Assembly (NCBI GenBank): GCA_016789785.1
Contig: JAEUQE010000076.1
Location: 1 to 34,493 of the forward strand
Reading direction: 5' to 3'
DNA length: 34,493 bases
Source of the DNA: Bryobacterales bacterium
GTDB taxonomy: Bacteria; Acidobacteriota; Terriglobia; Bryobacterales; Bryobacteraceae
Part shown: piece after piece, positions 1 through 8,045 of the stretch
How positions within the stretch are numbered: position 1 is the first letter of the stretch
Layout: the number at the start of each line of letters is the position of its first letter
Program-made: the position numbers and the translations under genes
The notes under the pieces: model-generated
Told to the model about the DNA's origin: nothing
The model's database searches: none
Seen by the model: the letters and a program-made list of their open reading frames with translations, nothing else

Positions 1-609
1 GGTCGAGTACTGCCGCAATTTCATCTTCCGGCGCAACTTCCCGATTCACAAAATCTTCGAGCGCTCTTGTGAGTTAGTTAGGTGTGTTTCGTCTCACCGC
101 CGACAAGATCACGCAGATCTTTGGGGTCCGCAAGCACAAGCGCCTGCGCGGCAAGTTGCACAGCATGCTGGAAAAGCTCGACCACGGCCATCATGTGCTG
201 CGCATGTACTGCAAGAGCCTGGTGGCGCGGATGTACGAAAAGTTCTCCACCTTTCTCCGTCTGGAGATCTGCGTCAACCGGCTCAAGGATCTGGGTCTCA
301 ACAAAGGACTGGACAATCTCAACGCATTAGGCCAGAAGTTGGTGGCGGCAACGGATCGCATGGCCGGCTTCGAAGCCGAACTGCTCAACGTGCATGTCGA
401 CTTCCCTCTGTTCCAGCGCCTGGCTTTGCCGATCCCCTCCGGCCGCACCACAATCCCGGGCATCAAGATTCAAGACACGCGGATGATGCGTCTGATGGAA
501 GTGCTGCTTCACGGCGGCACTCAACTCAACGGCTGGCGCACGAAGCAGATCCATGATAGCCATCCTGAGCGCGTTTGGTCTCTCCATCGTCGATCTGCTG
601 GCCGCTTGA
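1..609 (+). pseudogene. Decayed conserved hypothetical ORF, 5' part outside window
   Basis: The remnant enters open at the left edge in one frame (residues VEYCRNFIFRRNFPIHKIFE), then continues in another frame from about 81 (FRLTADKITQIFGVRKHKR) to about 560. The break coincides with a tandem duplication of GTTA at 73-80; removing one copy joins the two frames into SCELGVFRLTAD. A second shift near 560-561 (one extra C) restores IHDSILSAFGLS and leads to a TGA at 607-609. The sequence is rich in basic and aromatic residues. I have an uncertain memory of intact ORFs of this kind recurring in soil bacteria, with a longer region between the ILSAFGLS part and the C-terminal IVDLLAA, so an internal deletion is also possible. 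Function is unknown. The frame breaks are seen directly; pseudogene status is inferred. Confidence 0.7.
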
Positions 610-801
610 TCATCCCCGTGGGACAATCTCCTCGCTGCGGACTGGTGTCGAACCTCTCGCCGAAATCGCTCTATCTGAACTCATGGAGTGAACTTGGCGA
701 TCCTCTCGAAGCAAGCAATGGTCGCAGGGCCGGTCTGCATGGCTGACCGCTGAAGCCTGATCGCTCGGCTCCACGAACGGCATCGGCGCGGGACGTGTAT
801 G
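610..801. other. Non-coding stretch between the pseudogene and the operon terminator
   Basis: I see no convincing coding signal on either strand. The short open frames lack homologous-looking sequence and ribosome binding sites. It is probably debris left by decay of the upstream ORF. Confidence 0.5.
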
Positions 802-833
802 AAAAAAAATCTGAGAGACCAATTCTCAGATTT
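802..833 (-). terminator. Rho-independent terminator of the leftward sugar operon
   Basis: A perfect 10-bp stem (AAATCTGAGA / TCTCAGATTT) with a 7-nt loop lies 13 bp past the stop of the last aminotransferase gene. On the minus strand the hairpin runs into a tract of eight T residues (A802-A809 on the plus strand). This is a textbook intrinsic terminator. Confidence 0.9.
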
Positions 834-846
834 GGCGGGCTAGAAT

Positions 847-2049
847 CTAGCGGCGGGTGATGACCTCTTCCGTGACAGCGGTCTCCCGGATACCCGCATC
901 GACCCCGCTTTTGACCAGTTCTCCCGGCCAGGCATGCTGTGCCGGATACAAAGACCGCCTTGCGGTAATCAGCCCATCCACGACCGCACGGACCTGCGCC
1001 TCGGTCAGTTCCGGAAACATCGGTAGGGACATTTCCTCTGCCGCGACGGCCTCGGAATGGGGGAAGTCGCCCGGCGCGTAACCGAGGTCTCGGTGAGCTT
1101 CCTGCAGGTGCACGGGCACAGGGTAGTGAATTCCCGTTTGGATTCCCTGCGCCGTCAGCAGTTCCTGGAACGCCGCCCGGTCCGGAACCCGCATCGCGTA
1201 TACGTGGTAGACGTGCGTTGACCCGGGCCGTACCTGCGGAGCCTGGAATCCTGCTTCTTCAAGCCACGCCGAATACTGAGAACCGTGCTTCTGCCGTGCC
1301 TCGATCCAGGCCGGCAGGTGCCGCAGCTTTACGCGCAGAATCGCGCCCTGAAAACCCTCCATCCGATAGTTGAAACCGCGCAAGACGTGCTGATGGCGGC
1401 CACTCTGGCCCCAGTCGCGCAGCATTCTCGCCGTCCTCGCAAACTCGGGGTTGCTCGTGACGATCGCTCCGGCTTCGCCGTACGCACCCAGATTTTTGCT
1501 GGGGTAGAAACTGAAACAACCGAGGTCTCCCAGGCTTCCCGCGCGCCGGCCTTCGGATTCCGCCCCGTGGGCCTGCGCCGCATCTTCAACGACCACCAGG
1601 CCGTGCTGCCGCGCGATGGACAGAATCGGGTTCATGTCCGCCATCTGACCGTAGAGGTGCACCGGAAGAATGGCCTTGGTGCGGCTGGTAATCGCCCGTT
1701 CCACCTGCTCCGGATCGATCGTGTAGGTCTCGGGCTTGATGTCCACAAAAACCGGCCGGGCCCCCGTGTACCGGATCGCCGCAACCGTCGCGGTGAATGT
1801 GCACGGTACGGTGATCACTTCGTCTCCCGGGCCTACGCCGGCCGCGAGCATCGCCAGATGCAGTGCGCTGGTGCCCGAATTCACGGCAATCGCCTCCGCC
1901 GCCCCACAGTACTGGGCAAACTCGCTTTCGAAATTCTTGACCTCGGTCCCCAGGATGTACTCCCCGGTCTCCAGCACCGACCGGATCGCCTCTTCAATTT
2001 CGGTCTGAATCGACCGGTACTGCGTTTTCAGGTCTACAAACGGAATCAT
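847..2049 (-). CDS. DegT/DnrJ/EryC1/StrS-family PLP-dependent sugar aminotransferase (WbpE/FdtB-like)
   Basis: The 400-residue product is a cytoplasmic fold-type I aminotransferase that would transfer an amino group from an amino acid to a keto-sugar nucleotide. The N terminus MIPFVDLKTQYRSIQTEI is typical of the FdtB/WbpE/QdtB group, which acts on 3-keto sugars. GTSALHL (59-65) should bind the cofactor phosphate, D156 in VEDAAQAHGA the pyridine nitrogen, and K185 in SFYPSKNLGAYGEAG should form the Schiff base. The C-terminal 30 residues are an extra tail beyond the usual family end. The ATG overlaps the stop of the preceding dehydrogenase gene by 4 bp (ATGA), so the two are translationally coupled. 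Pairing with a Gfo/Idh/MocA dehydrogenase resembles the oxidation-then-amination step of 3-amino sugar pathways. The exact substrate is inferred, not shown. Confidence 0.9.
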   Translation of the reverse strand: MIPFVDLKTQYRSIQTEIEEAIRSVLETGEYILGTEVKNFESEFAQYCGAAEAIAVNSGTSALHLAMLAAGVGPGDEVITVPCTFTATVAAIRYTGARPVFVDIKPETYTIDPEQVERAITSRTKAILPVHLYGQMADMNPILSIARQHGLVVVEDAAQAHGAESEGRRAGSLGDLGCFSFYPSKNLGAYGEAGAIVTSNPEFARTARMLRDWGQSGRHQHVLRGFNYRMEGFQGAILRVKLRHLPAWIEARQKHGSQYSAWLEEAGFQAPQVRPGSTHVYHVYAMRVPDRAAFQELLTAQGIQTGIHYPVPVHLQEAHRDLGYAPGDFPHSEAVAAEEMSLPMFPELTEAQVRAVVDGLITARRSLYPAQHAWPGELVKSGVDAGIRETAVTEEVITRR

Positions 2050-3083
2050 ACGGTTGCCACCCTCTCTCCAAGTTCAACAATCTGCCCGCGGTTCCTCAAC
2101 GATTCCGACGCACACTCGAGAAGGTTCACGACGCGCAGTCCCGCTACGCCGTCGGTTGTCGGACGCGCACCCGTATTGATGCAGGCGACGAACTCCGCGG
2201 CCTCTACCCGCAAGGCCTCAGTCGAGTCCAGGTGCGGGAGCCAGATGTCCCCTGTCCGGTAACTGACCAGAGTTTTGTATGCGGCGTCGGAATCGGCTCG
2301 CACCGGAGACATCCGCACGCCCTTGTCGTAGACCTTCACCTTTTCGCTCGGCTCCACGTCGTCATAGCGGATCATCTTCTGGCTGCCGCCAATCAGAATC
2401 TGCCGCACCTTGACCGGCGCGAGCCAGTTTACGTGGACGTGCGCAATGAAACGACTCTCAAAATGCAGGGTCAAATAGGCGATGTCCTCCCGGTTTCCGG
2501 AGAAGTGCCCAACACCGCTCGCCGCAACGGCACACGGCTTCATCGGCAGAATATGGTCCATGATCGACAGATCGTGAACGGCGAGATCCCAGATCACGTT
2601 TACATCCGGCTGAATGAGGCCCAGGTTGATCCGAACTGCGTCGTAGTAGTACAGTTCGCCGAGCCCGTTGCCGGCAATGATCTTCTGAATGGTCCGTACC
2701 GCGCCGGTGTACACGAAAGTGTGATCCACCATCAGCGTCAAACCTCGGCTCGCAGCGGCTTCGATCAACTGCTCGGCTTCCTCGGAACTGGAAGCCAGCG
2801 GCTTTTCGATCAGTACGTGCTTGCCGGCCCGCAGCGCCGCCATGCCGATTTCGTAGTGGCTTGCTGCCGGCGTCGCGATCGCAACCGCATCCACCTCCGG
2901 ATCGTCCGCCAGCTTCCGATAGTCGGTTTCAAGGCGAACTCCGGGATGCCGGACTCCAGCCACGGCGAGTCGCTCCGGGCGGGCATCGCTGACCATCGCC
3001 AGCGTCGCCCCCGGAGTCTCGGCGAAGTTCCGGGCCAGGTTCGGCCCCCAGTATCCGTAGCCAACCACGCCGATTCGCACCAT
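2046..3083 (-). CDS. Gfo/Idh/MocA-family NAD(P)-dependent sugar oxidoreductase (WbpB/WlbA-like)
   Basis: The 345-residue cytoplasmic dehydrogenase has an N-terminal Rossmann motif (IGVVGYGYWGPNLARNF, residues 4-20). It also has the family EKPLA motif with likely catalytic K94, and WDLAVHDLSIMDHIL around 165-179, where H170 is the usual substrate-binding or catalytic residue. GYGYWGPN is characteristic of members that oxidise nucleotide sugars, such as WlbA/WbpB on UDP-GlcNAcA. The ATG follows a GAGGAG ribosome site. A 91-bp gap separates it from the upstream aminotransferase gene, the only real gap in the operon, and its stop overlaps the next gene by 4 bp. I infer that it makes the 3-keto sugar aminated by its downstream neighbour; other NDP-sugars are possible. 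Confidence 0.9.
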   Translation of the reverse strand: MVRIGVVGYGYWGPNLARNFAETPGATLAMVSDARPERLAVAGVRHPGVRLETDYRKLADDPEVDAVAIATPAASHYEIGMAALRAGKHVLIEKPLASSSEEAEQLIEAAASRGLTLMVDHTFVYTGAVRTIQKIIAGNGLGELYYYDAVRINLGLIQPDVNVIWDLAVHDLSIMDHILPMKPCAVAASGVGHFSGNREDIAYLTLHFESRFIAHVHVNWLAPVKVRQILIGGSQKMIRYDDVEPSEKVKVYDKGVRMSPVRADSDAAYKTLVSYRTGDIWLPHLDSTEALRVEAAEFVACINTGARPTTDGVAGLRVVNLLECASESLRNRGQIVELGERVATV

Positions 3084-3174
3084 TTGGTCTCCTCACTCTG
3101 AGGGCTGCGTCCGCCCGTCAAGAGAAGGATCGGCAAGTGAATGGATGTGCTGTAGGGAGCCCGCCCGACTCGGG
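3084..3174 (-). other. Intra-operon gap with a small palindrome
   Basis: This 91-bp gap is the only one in the operon. Next to the upstream stop is the palindrome CCCGAcTCGGG (3164-3174), with no U-tract. On the minus strand a TTGACG lies about 40 bp before the dehydrogenase start, but no good -10 is spaced to it. A secondary promoter is possible but not supported. Confidence 0.35.
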
Positions 3175-4329
3175 TCAGGTTCTTATCTTAACTGCTTGGT
3201 CCAAGAGGTCTACCACCCGGTCTTGATCCTGCGCGGTCAATCGATCAAAAAGCGGCAGTATGATCGCTTCCTGCTGTGCCCGCTCACTCTCCGGGAGTGA
3301 AGCTCCGGCGCAAGCGCCCCGATATGCCCCCTCCAGGTGAGCGCACATGATGCCCCGCCTCGTGGCTACGCCCTGATCTGCGAGAAACTGCATCACCGCG
3401 CGCTGTGAAGCGGATTCCGGCAACCGCACGCAATAGCTTTGCCAGTTGCTCCGTGCGTAGGAGGGCTCGTGCGGCACCGTCCAGCCAGGCAGCCTCGATA
3501 TCCGTTCTGCATATCCCCTGGCCAGTTCCCTCCGCCGGCGCACGACGTCCGGCAGCCGCTTTAGCTGCTCCCGTCCAACCGCCGCCTGGATGTCTGTCAT
3601 GCGGTAGTTGTACCCGAGTTCACCGTAGCTCTCGAAGATCACCTGGCGGGAGGAGTGCCTCGCTGTGTCGGAAACGTCCATCCCGTGCTGGCGCCAGAGC
3701 CGGAATTTGCGGTCCAGTTCCGAATTCGACGTCGTCAGCATTCCCCCGTCCCCTGTGCTGATCAACTTTCTCGGATGAAAGGAGAAGCACGCGACGTCCC
3801 CGTGCGGACGTCCGATTTTCTGCCATTCGCCTCCCCAATGAACTTCACTGCCCGCCGCGCACGCCGCATCCTCCACCACGGGCAAGCCCCGCTCTCTCGC
3901 GAACCGGAGAATGGCGTCCAGATCGCACGGCATCCCCATCTGGTGCACGCACAGGATGGCCTTCGTCCGTTCTCGGGCGAGGTGCGGGAGCAGCTTCGGA
4001 TTGAGGTTGAACGTTTCCGGCTCAATGTCGACGAACACCGGCTCGGCCCCACAATATCGGATCGCGTTAGCCGTGGCGATGAACGAGTGACTGACCGTCA
4101 GTACCTCGTCGCCGGCGCCCACCCCAACCGCTCTCAACGCAAGATGAAGCGCTGCGGTGCAACTCGACACAGCACAGCCGTGCGATGAGCCCACCATGGC
4201 GGCAAACTCCCGTTCGAACGCCGCTACCTCGGGGCCCTGAGTGAGCCAGCCGGATAGGATCGCCCGGCGCGCCGCGTCCGCTTCCGCTTCCCCCATGAGC
4301 GGGCGCATCAGCGGAATCGCCTCAGGCAC
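3175..4329 (-). CDS. DegT/DnrJ/EryC1/StrS-family PLP-dependent sugar aminotransferase (perosamine synthetase-like)
   Basis: This 384-residue fold-type I aminotransferase has the cofactor-binding acidic residue D154 in VVEDAACAAGS and Schiff-base lysine K188 in SFHPRKLISTGDGGML. SFHPRK followed by TGDGGM is typical of 4-keto-sugar aminotransferases such as perosamine, PglE- or ArnB-like enzymes, so it probably acts at a different carbon from the other DegT protein of the operon. The start is GTG at 4329. It overlaps the epimerase stop by 8 bp and is preceded by AAGAGG, consistent with coupled translation. It would act in the cytoplasm on an NDP-sugar. The substrate is inferred only from family resemblance. 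Confidence 0.9.
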   Translation of the reverse strand: MPEAIPLMRPLMGEAEADAARRAILSGWLTQGPEVAAFEREFAAMVGSSHGCAVSSCTAALHLALRAVGVGAGDEVLTVSHSFIATANAIRYCGAEPVFVDIEPETFNLNPKLLPHLARERTKAILCVHQMGMPCDLDAILRFARERGLPVVEDAACAAGSEVHWGGEWQKIGRPHGDVACFSFHPRKLISTGDGGMLTTSNSELDRKFRLWRQHGMDVSDTARHSSRQVIFESYGELGYNYRMTDIQAAVGREQLKRLPDVVRRRRELARGYAERISRLPGWTVPHEPSYARSNWQSYCVRLPESASQRAVMQFLADQGVATRRGIMCAHLEGAYRGACAGASLPESERAQQEAIILPLFDRLTAQDQDRVVDLLDQAVKIRT

Positions 4330-5314
4330 AGACAGCCTCTTTCACCTCGTTCTGCTGCCGCCACCAGCCCACCAGTTCCTGGAGACCCTGCTCGAGTGAA
4401 ACCTCGGCTGTGAATTGCAACATCTTCGCCGCTTTTGAGGTGTCCGCCAGCCTCCTCGGCACCGGATTGACTTTACGCTCGGGCCCGTACTCGATGTCCA
4501 GGTCCGAACCCATGGCATCGAGCACCATCTGCGCCAGTTCCCGCAGGCTCGTCTCACGCCCGCTCGCGACATTGAAGACTTCGTCGGACCCGGCGTACCG
4601 TGCGGCTGCAATGTTGGCCCTTGCGATGTCCTTGACGTAAAGGAAGTCCATCGTCTGTGCGCCATCGCCGAATATCAGAGGGCGCTTGCCCGCGGCAATC
4701 CTCTCCATCCACCGGATGAGGACCTCGGTGTAGGCTCCGTGCACATCCATGCGGGGGCCGTAAACATTGAAATACCGGAGCGCAACGTAGTCGAGCCCGG
4801 CCATCTCATGAAAGCTCCGCAACATGGCTTCGTTAAAGGCTTTGGCGGCGCCGTAGAAGGTCCGGTTGTGATACGGGTGATGGCCTTCCGGGGTGGGGAA
4901 TTCATCCGCCAACCCATACACGGAAGCCGACGATGCCGCGACGATCTTCTTCACCTTGGCCTCGACGCAGGCTTCGACCACGTTGAAGGTTCCATCCGCC
5001 AAAACTTCCAGCGCCAGCCTGGGCTCCTCGGCGCATTGCGTGATCCGGATCGCCGCCTGGTGAAAGACAAGATCCATCCCCCGCATCGCCTCGCGCAGCA
5101 GCGCCCGGTCGCGAATATCCCCCTCAATCAACCGGACTTTGCCGGTGGCCATGGCCGCCGCCAGGTTCTGCCGCGTCCCCCGCACGAAATTGTCGACGAC
5201 AACCACCTCCTCGGCTCCAGGCAGCGACCGCCCGTCCGTCGCCAGGTCCGCGATATGAGAGCCGATCAGGCCCGCTCCCCCGGTGATGAGTACTCTTCGA
5301 TATTGGTGGTTCAA
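4322..5314 (-). CDS. NAD-dependent nucleotide-sugar epimerase/dehydratase (extended SDR, GalE/WbpP-like)
   Basis: I set the start at TTG 5314 (330 residues), not at the ATG upstream. The TTG has GGGAGG five bases before it, lies in a TTGA overlap with the stop of the glycosyltransferase, and puts the NAD-binding TGGAGLIGS motif (11-19) near the N terminus as usual. The catalytic YGAAK (Y154, K158) and the preceding serines (ASSASVYG, 127-134) mark an extended SDR. Downstream motifs such as RYFNVYGPRMD and DFLYVKDIARA also match the family. It would epimerise or dehydrate an NDP-sugar in the cytoplasm, using bound NAD. The genes on both sides support a role in surface-glycan sugar synthesis; the substrate is not determined. 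Confidence 0.92.
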   Translation of the reverse strand: MNHQYRRVLITGGAGLIGSHIADLATDGRSLPGAEEVVVVDNFVRGTRQNLAAAMATGKVRLIEGDIRDRALLREAMRGMDLVFHQAAIRITQCAEEPRLALEVLADGTFNVVEACVEAKVKKIVAASSASVYGLADEFPTPEGHHPYHNRTFYGAAKAFNEAMLRSFHEMAGLDYVALRYFNVYGPRMDVHGAYTEVLIRWMERIAAGKRPLIFGDGAQTMDFLYVKDIARANIAAARYAGSDEVFNVASGRETSLRELAQMVLDAMGSDLDIEYGPERKVNPVPRRLADTSKAAKMLQFTAEVSLEQGLQELVGWWRQQNEVKEAVCA

Positions 5315-6009
5315 CGTTTCCTCCCGATTCTGCGCAGCCAGAATTGCAGCATGTCGCGCAGCGAACTCCACACCACCTTCGGATCTCCCGCGGTGGCCCG
5401 GCCGTGGAGCCGGGGATGATACTCGATCTCCACTTCCCTTACCCGAAACCCCTGGTCGTTCGCCCGTATCACCAACTCAGGCGTTAGAAACGCAGTACTG
5501 CGCGTCTCCACCTGAACGGTCTCAAAAACTCTCTTGCGATAAAGTTGGGTGAAATTCAAATCCCGCATCGGCAAACCGAAGAGGACCCTGAGCAGCAGGC
5601 GATTGCCCGCCGAGAGCAAGATCCGGTAAAGCGAGTAGCCGGCTCTGGTTTTGCGCGACGCGACGATCACGTCCGATTCGGAGAGCAGGGGCGCCACCTT
5701 GTCCAGGTCGCGCAAGTCGAATGGGTAATCCATCGCATTGTGCATCACCCACTCGTGCCTGGCCTCGGCAAATCCCCGCAGCAGCGTCGCACCCTGGCCG
5801 ATGTTTCGGTCGTTGCGCAGGAGCCGGATCTCCGGGTTGTCTCGTGCCATGGCTTCCACAATTTCAGGTGTCCCGTCCCGGCTTCCGTCGTCGATCACGA
5901 CCACTTCGAAGCGCTCCGCGACCCCCCGTAGCGCGTTCAGCGTCCGGGTGAGCGTCTCGCGAGCATTGTCGCGCTCGTTGTACGCGGGATAGATCACGGT
6001 GAGTTCCAT
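5311..6009 (-). CDS. Family 2 glycosyltransferase (dolichol-phosphate-mannose-synthase-like)
   Basis: The 232-residue product has the GT2 N-terminal signature VIYPAYNERDN (5-15), the nucleotide-binding VVIDDGSRDGT (37-47) and NIGQGATLLRGF (69-80), as in DPMS/UppP-type transferases. No long hydrophobic C-terminal segment is present, so it is probably a soluble or peripheral enzyme facing the cytoplasm. Where most relatives have a metal-binding DxD-type motif, this protein has VMHNAMDYPFD (88-98), which lacks the first aspartate. Its ATG directly abuts the stop of the acetyltransferase gene (TGAATG), and its stop overlaps the epimerase start. Within the operon it could attach the synthesised sugar to a lipid carrier or glycan; donor and acceptor are unknown. 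Confidence 0.88.
   Translation of the reverse strand: MELTVIYPAYNERDNARETLTRTLNALRGVAERFEVVVIDDGSRDGTPEIVEAMARDNPEIRLLRNDRNIGQGATLLRGFAEARHEWVMHNAMDYPFDLRDLDKVAPLLSESDVIVASRKTRAGYSLYRILLSAGNRLLLRVLFGLPMRDLNFTQLYRKRVFETVQVETRSTAFLTPELVIRANDQGFRVREVEIEYHPRLHGRATAGDPKVVWSSLRDMLQFWLRRIGRKR
5320..5325 (-). promoter_or_regulatory. Strong ribosome binding site that decides the TTG start of the epimerase
   Basis: On the minus strand GGGAGG sits 5 bases before TTG at 5314. It lies inside the coding end of the glycosyltransferase gene. It is the best Shine-Dalgarno match in the operon and outweighs the in-frame start 57 bp upstream. Confidence 0.75.
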
Positions 6010-6669
6010 TCAGAGCAACCTTCCCCAGTCAAAGTCGGGTCCAATCGTCTCTCGCTGTCGCGCCGGCGAACCCATCACTAACGTGCCCGCCAATACGTCC
6101 CGCGTCACCAGTGAACCCGCCGCGACAACCGCGCCCGCCCCGATCTTCCGGCGCTTCAAGATGATGCAGCCGGACCCCAGGAATGCGTTCGCCCCGACCT
6201 CGGCGCGACCTCCCGTTTGCGCTCCCGGCGAAATGCAGACACCCGCTTCGAGGACCGAATCGTGCTCCACAATGGCGCCAGTATTGACGATCACGCCATC
6301 CCCCAGCCGGGCGCAGGTGTTGACCACCGCTCCCGGGTGGATCACCACTCCCGCTCCAAGTTCCACGCTCGGCATGACGATGGCGCGCGGGTGAATGGCG
6401 TTCATCACCTTGATCCCGGCCTGTTGCAACTGCCGGATGAGCCGCATCCGCGTAATCGGGTTTCCCAGCGCCACGATCACTCCGGCACCGGATGCACCGG
6501 TCTCCATCAAGCGCCCGAGACCGCCCATGACGGTGGCTCCGGCGATCGCCCGTCCCCATAGCGCGCGATCTTCATCAATGAATTCAATCGATTCGGTCCC
6601 GCCCGTGCGCAGAATATCCTGCACAATCCGTCCCTGGGGTCCGGCACCGACGATGTATGCGTCCGCCAC
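6010..6669 (-). CDS. PglD/NeuD-like sugar acetyltransferase (left-handed beta-helix)
   Basis: The 219-residue product has an N-terminal Rossmann-like sugar-nucleotide binding part (AYIVGAGPQGRIVQDIL, 4-20). A hexapeptide-repeat beta-helix follows from about 95 to 205, then the terminal motif MGSPARQRE. IVNTGAIVEHD (127-137) supplies the expected catalytic H136, next to E135. The family transfers acetyl from acetyl-CoA to an amino or hydroxyl group of a UDP-sugar or sialic-type acid. It is the first intact gene of the leftward operon and starts at GTG 6669; no strong ribosome site is visible, but the Rossmann strand begins at residue 4, which fixes the start. With two aminotransferases downstream, N-acetylation of an amino sugar is the likely role. 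Confidence 0.9.
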   Translation of the reverse strand: MADAYIVGAGPQGRIVQDILRTGGTESIEFIDEDRALWGRAIAGATVMGGLGRLMETGASGAGVIVALGNPITRMRLIRQLQQAGIKVMNAIHPRAIVMPSVELGAGVVIHPGAVVNTCARLGDGVIVNTGAIVEHDSVLEAGVCISPGAQTGGRAEVGANAFLGSGCIILKRRKIGAGAVVAAGSLVTRDVLAGTLVMGSPARQRETIGPDFDWGRLL

Positions 6670-6701
6670 TTCCCGTCCGTCGTCAGTTCCCCATCGAATC
6701 T

Positions 6702-7250
6702 TTAGTTGCCTGCCGCCGGAAACTCCGTCGCGCTGAAGTAGCTCTCAAGCGAATAGCCGCTCCTGCCGATGGCCACCTTCCGCCCGGCGAAATGCCGGAT
6801 TGGCTCCTGGTTTCCGCGCTTTCCCCATGTCCCGCGATTGACAACTCGCGCCCGGTCATTGCCGGGTTCGTTGTATACGCACTCGATCGGCTGGAAATGG
6901 TTCTGTTCCCCTGCCGGCCAAGTTCAAAGCGCATCAGCAGCAGGTGATCTCCAGGTTTATTGGTCAGTTGGCTCAGAGACTTGGTGCGGTCCGGCACCCC
7001 GATGTTAAGCAGCGGGAAAGAAAGCTGGGCTCGTCCGGATTGCCTGGCCTGCGGACTGTGAGCCGGGGCCTGTAGCGCCACTGCCAGCGCAGCGCCGTCG
7101 CCAGGGCAAGCACCGGTCCTTTGCCGGCCAGTCCGCCAGCCGCTCTGGCGTGCATCAGATGTCCGCACCCTTGCACCCAGAACGACGCCAAAGGAGGTCG
7201 CGTGCCTGGTGCGCGATGCCCATTCCGGGGACAGCCTGCGACCTTCGCGA
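6702..7250 (-). pseudogene. Frameshifted C-terminal remnant, probably of a large membrane (GT39-like) protein
   Basis: Three minus-strand frames join into one plausible C terminus. The order is PPLASFWVQGCGHLMHAR with GLAGKGPVLALATAL (about 7130-7090), then VPDRTKSLSQLTNKPGDHLL with LLMRFEL (about 7000-6920), then NHFQPIECVYNEPGNDRARV through RHFAGRKVAIG to a TAA at 6702-6704. The pattern (basic hydrophobic segment, R-S-L-PGDHL-MRF, E-x-VYN, a valine-rich strand, N-x-E-x-IRxFAGR-V) resembles the C-terminal tail of acidobacterial multi-pass glycosyltransferase-like membrane proteins, as I remember them. At least two frameshifts are needed and the membrane part is missing. It ends 33 bp before the sugar operon, so it may once have been the first operon gene. 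The frame breaks are seen; the family link is inferred. Confidence 0.55.
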
Positions 7251-7283
7251 TGGTCTCGTTGCGGTTTGCGAGGCCGAGTTCGC

Positions 7284-8045
7284 TCACGGCACGTCGAAGG
7301 GAACCAGAGCTTCGGCGTCTACTCCATAAGGCCCCGTGGCGAGCACTTTGCCTCCCGGGCCAACAGCGAGAGAGCAGCCAATGCACTTACGGCCCTGCCA
7401 GGGGCCACCAGTCATCCAGCCCACGTTACTTACACCCACTACCGTAATGTCGAAGGCACGCGAAAGTTCCGAGTAAGCGCCAAGCCACAGATCACCATAG
7501 GGCTCCAACTGGTTGTCGTGATCCGCATCGACGGCCCATGCACAGGGCGACAGCAGCAGGCGGGCGCCCATGCGGGCAATCGACCGCGCGAAGTCAAGCG
7601 AATCGGGGAAGTTATCGGCGCAGATTGTCACGCCCGTGCGAATGGCGCCGGTCTCCGCAACGCCGATCATGCCGCCCAGCGAGTATAGATCGTGGGCGAT
7701 GTCGAGTTCGTTGATCTTGCGGTGCTTAAGCAGCAACTCCCCATCGGGGGACAGCAGTACCGCCGCGTTGTAGATCCGGTCACCGGCACGTTCGGTGATT
7801 CCCGCAACCACATAGACGCCATGAGTGCGCGCCGCAGCGGCGAGTTGGGCACAGGTTGGCCCGGGAACCGGCTGCGCAATCTCGCGGGCCGAGGGATGGG
7901 TCCAACCGGCGTCCAGGCACTCCGGCAACACCACGTAGTCACAACGCCGGGACGCAGCCTCGGCGATCATCGCGGAGGCCCGGCGCAGATTGGATTCGGC
8001 CGCTCCGCATTCCACCAGGATCTGGGCCATGCCAATGCGGATCAT
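7284..8045 (-). CDS. Carbon-nitrogen hydrolase (nitrilase superfamily)
   Basis: The 253-residue cytoplasmic enzyme has the full catalytic triad of the superfamily: E42 in VVLPECLDAGW, K110 in LLLKHRKINEL and C142 in GVTICADNFPDS. This predicts hydrolysis of a non-peptide C-N bond (amide, carbamoyl or nitrile) through a thioester intermediate. The length fits a single-domain amidase. It has no signal peptide. Its ATG overlaps the stop of the membrane-anchored regulator by 4 bp (ATGA), so regulator and enzyme are co-translated. That cluster is divergent from a TonB-dependent receptor and a secreted FAD oxidoreductase, which suggests a shared substrate. The substrate cannot be read from the sequence. 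Confidence 0.9.
   Translation of the reverse strand: MIRIGMAQILVECGAAESNLRRASAMIAEAASRRCDYVVLPECLDAGWTHPSAREIAQPVPGPTCAQLAAAARTHGVYVVAGITERAGDRIYNAAVLLSPDGELLLKHRKINELDIAHDLYSLGGMIGVAETGAIRTGVTICADNFPDSLDFARSIARMGARLLLSPCAWAVDADHDNQLEPYGDLWLGAYSELSRAFDITVVGVSNVGWMTGGPWQGRKCIGCSLAVGPGGKVLATGPYGVDAEALVPFDVP

Noticed and set aside
1285..3101. Long plus-strand frames over the aminotransferase and dehydrogenase genes
   Set aside because: They lie wholly antisense to two well-supported genes and show no family motifs.
3164..3174. Terminator after the second DegT gene
   Set aside because: The palindrome has a one-base centre that cannot form a loop and there is no U-tract, and the operon appears to continue.
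5315..5371. Epimerase start at 5371
   Set aside because: It would give a 61-bp overlap with the glycosyltransferase and 19 extra non-conserved residues; TTG 5314 has the strong ribosome site.
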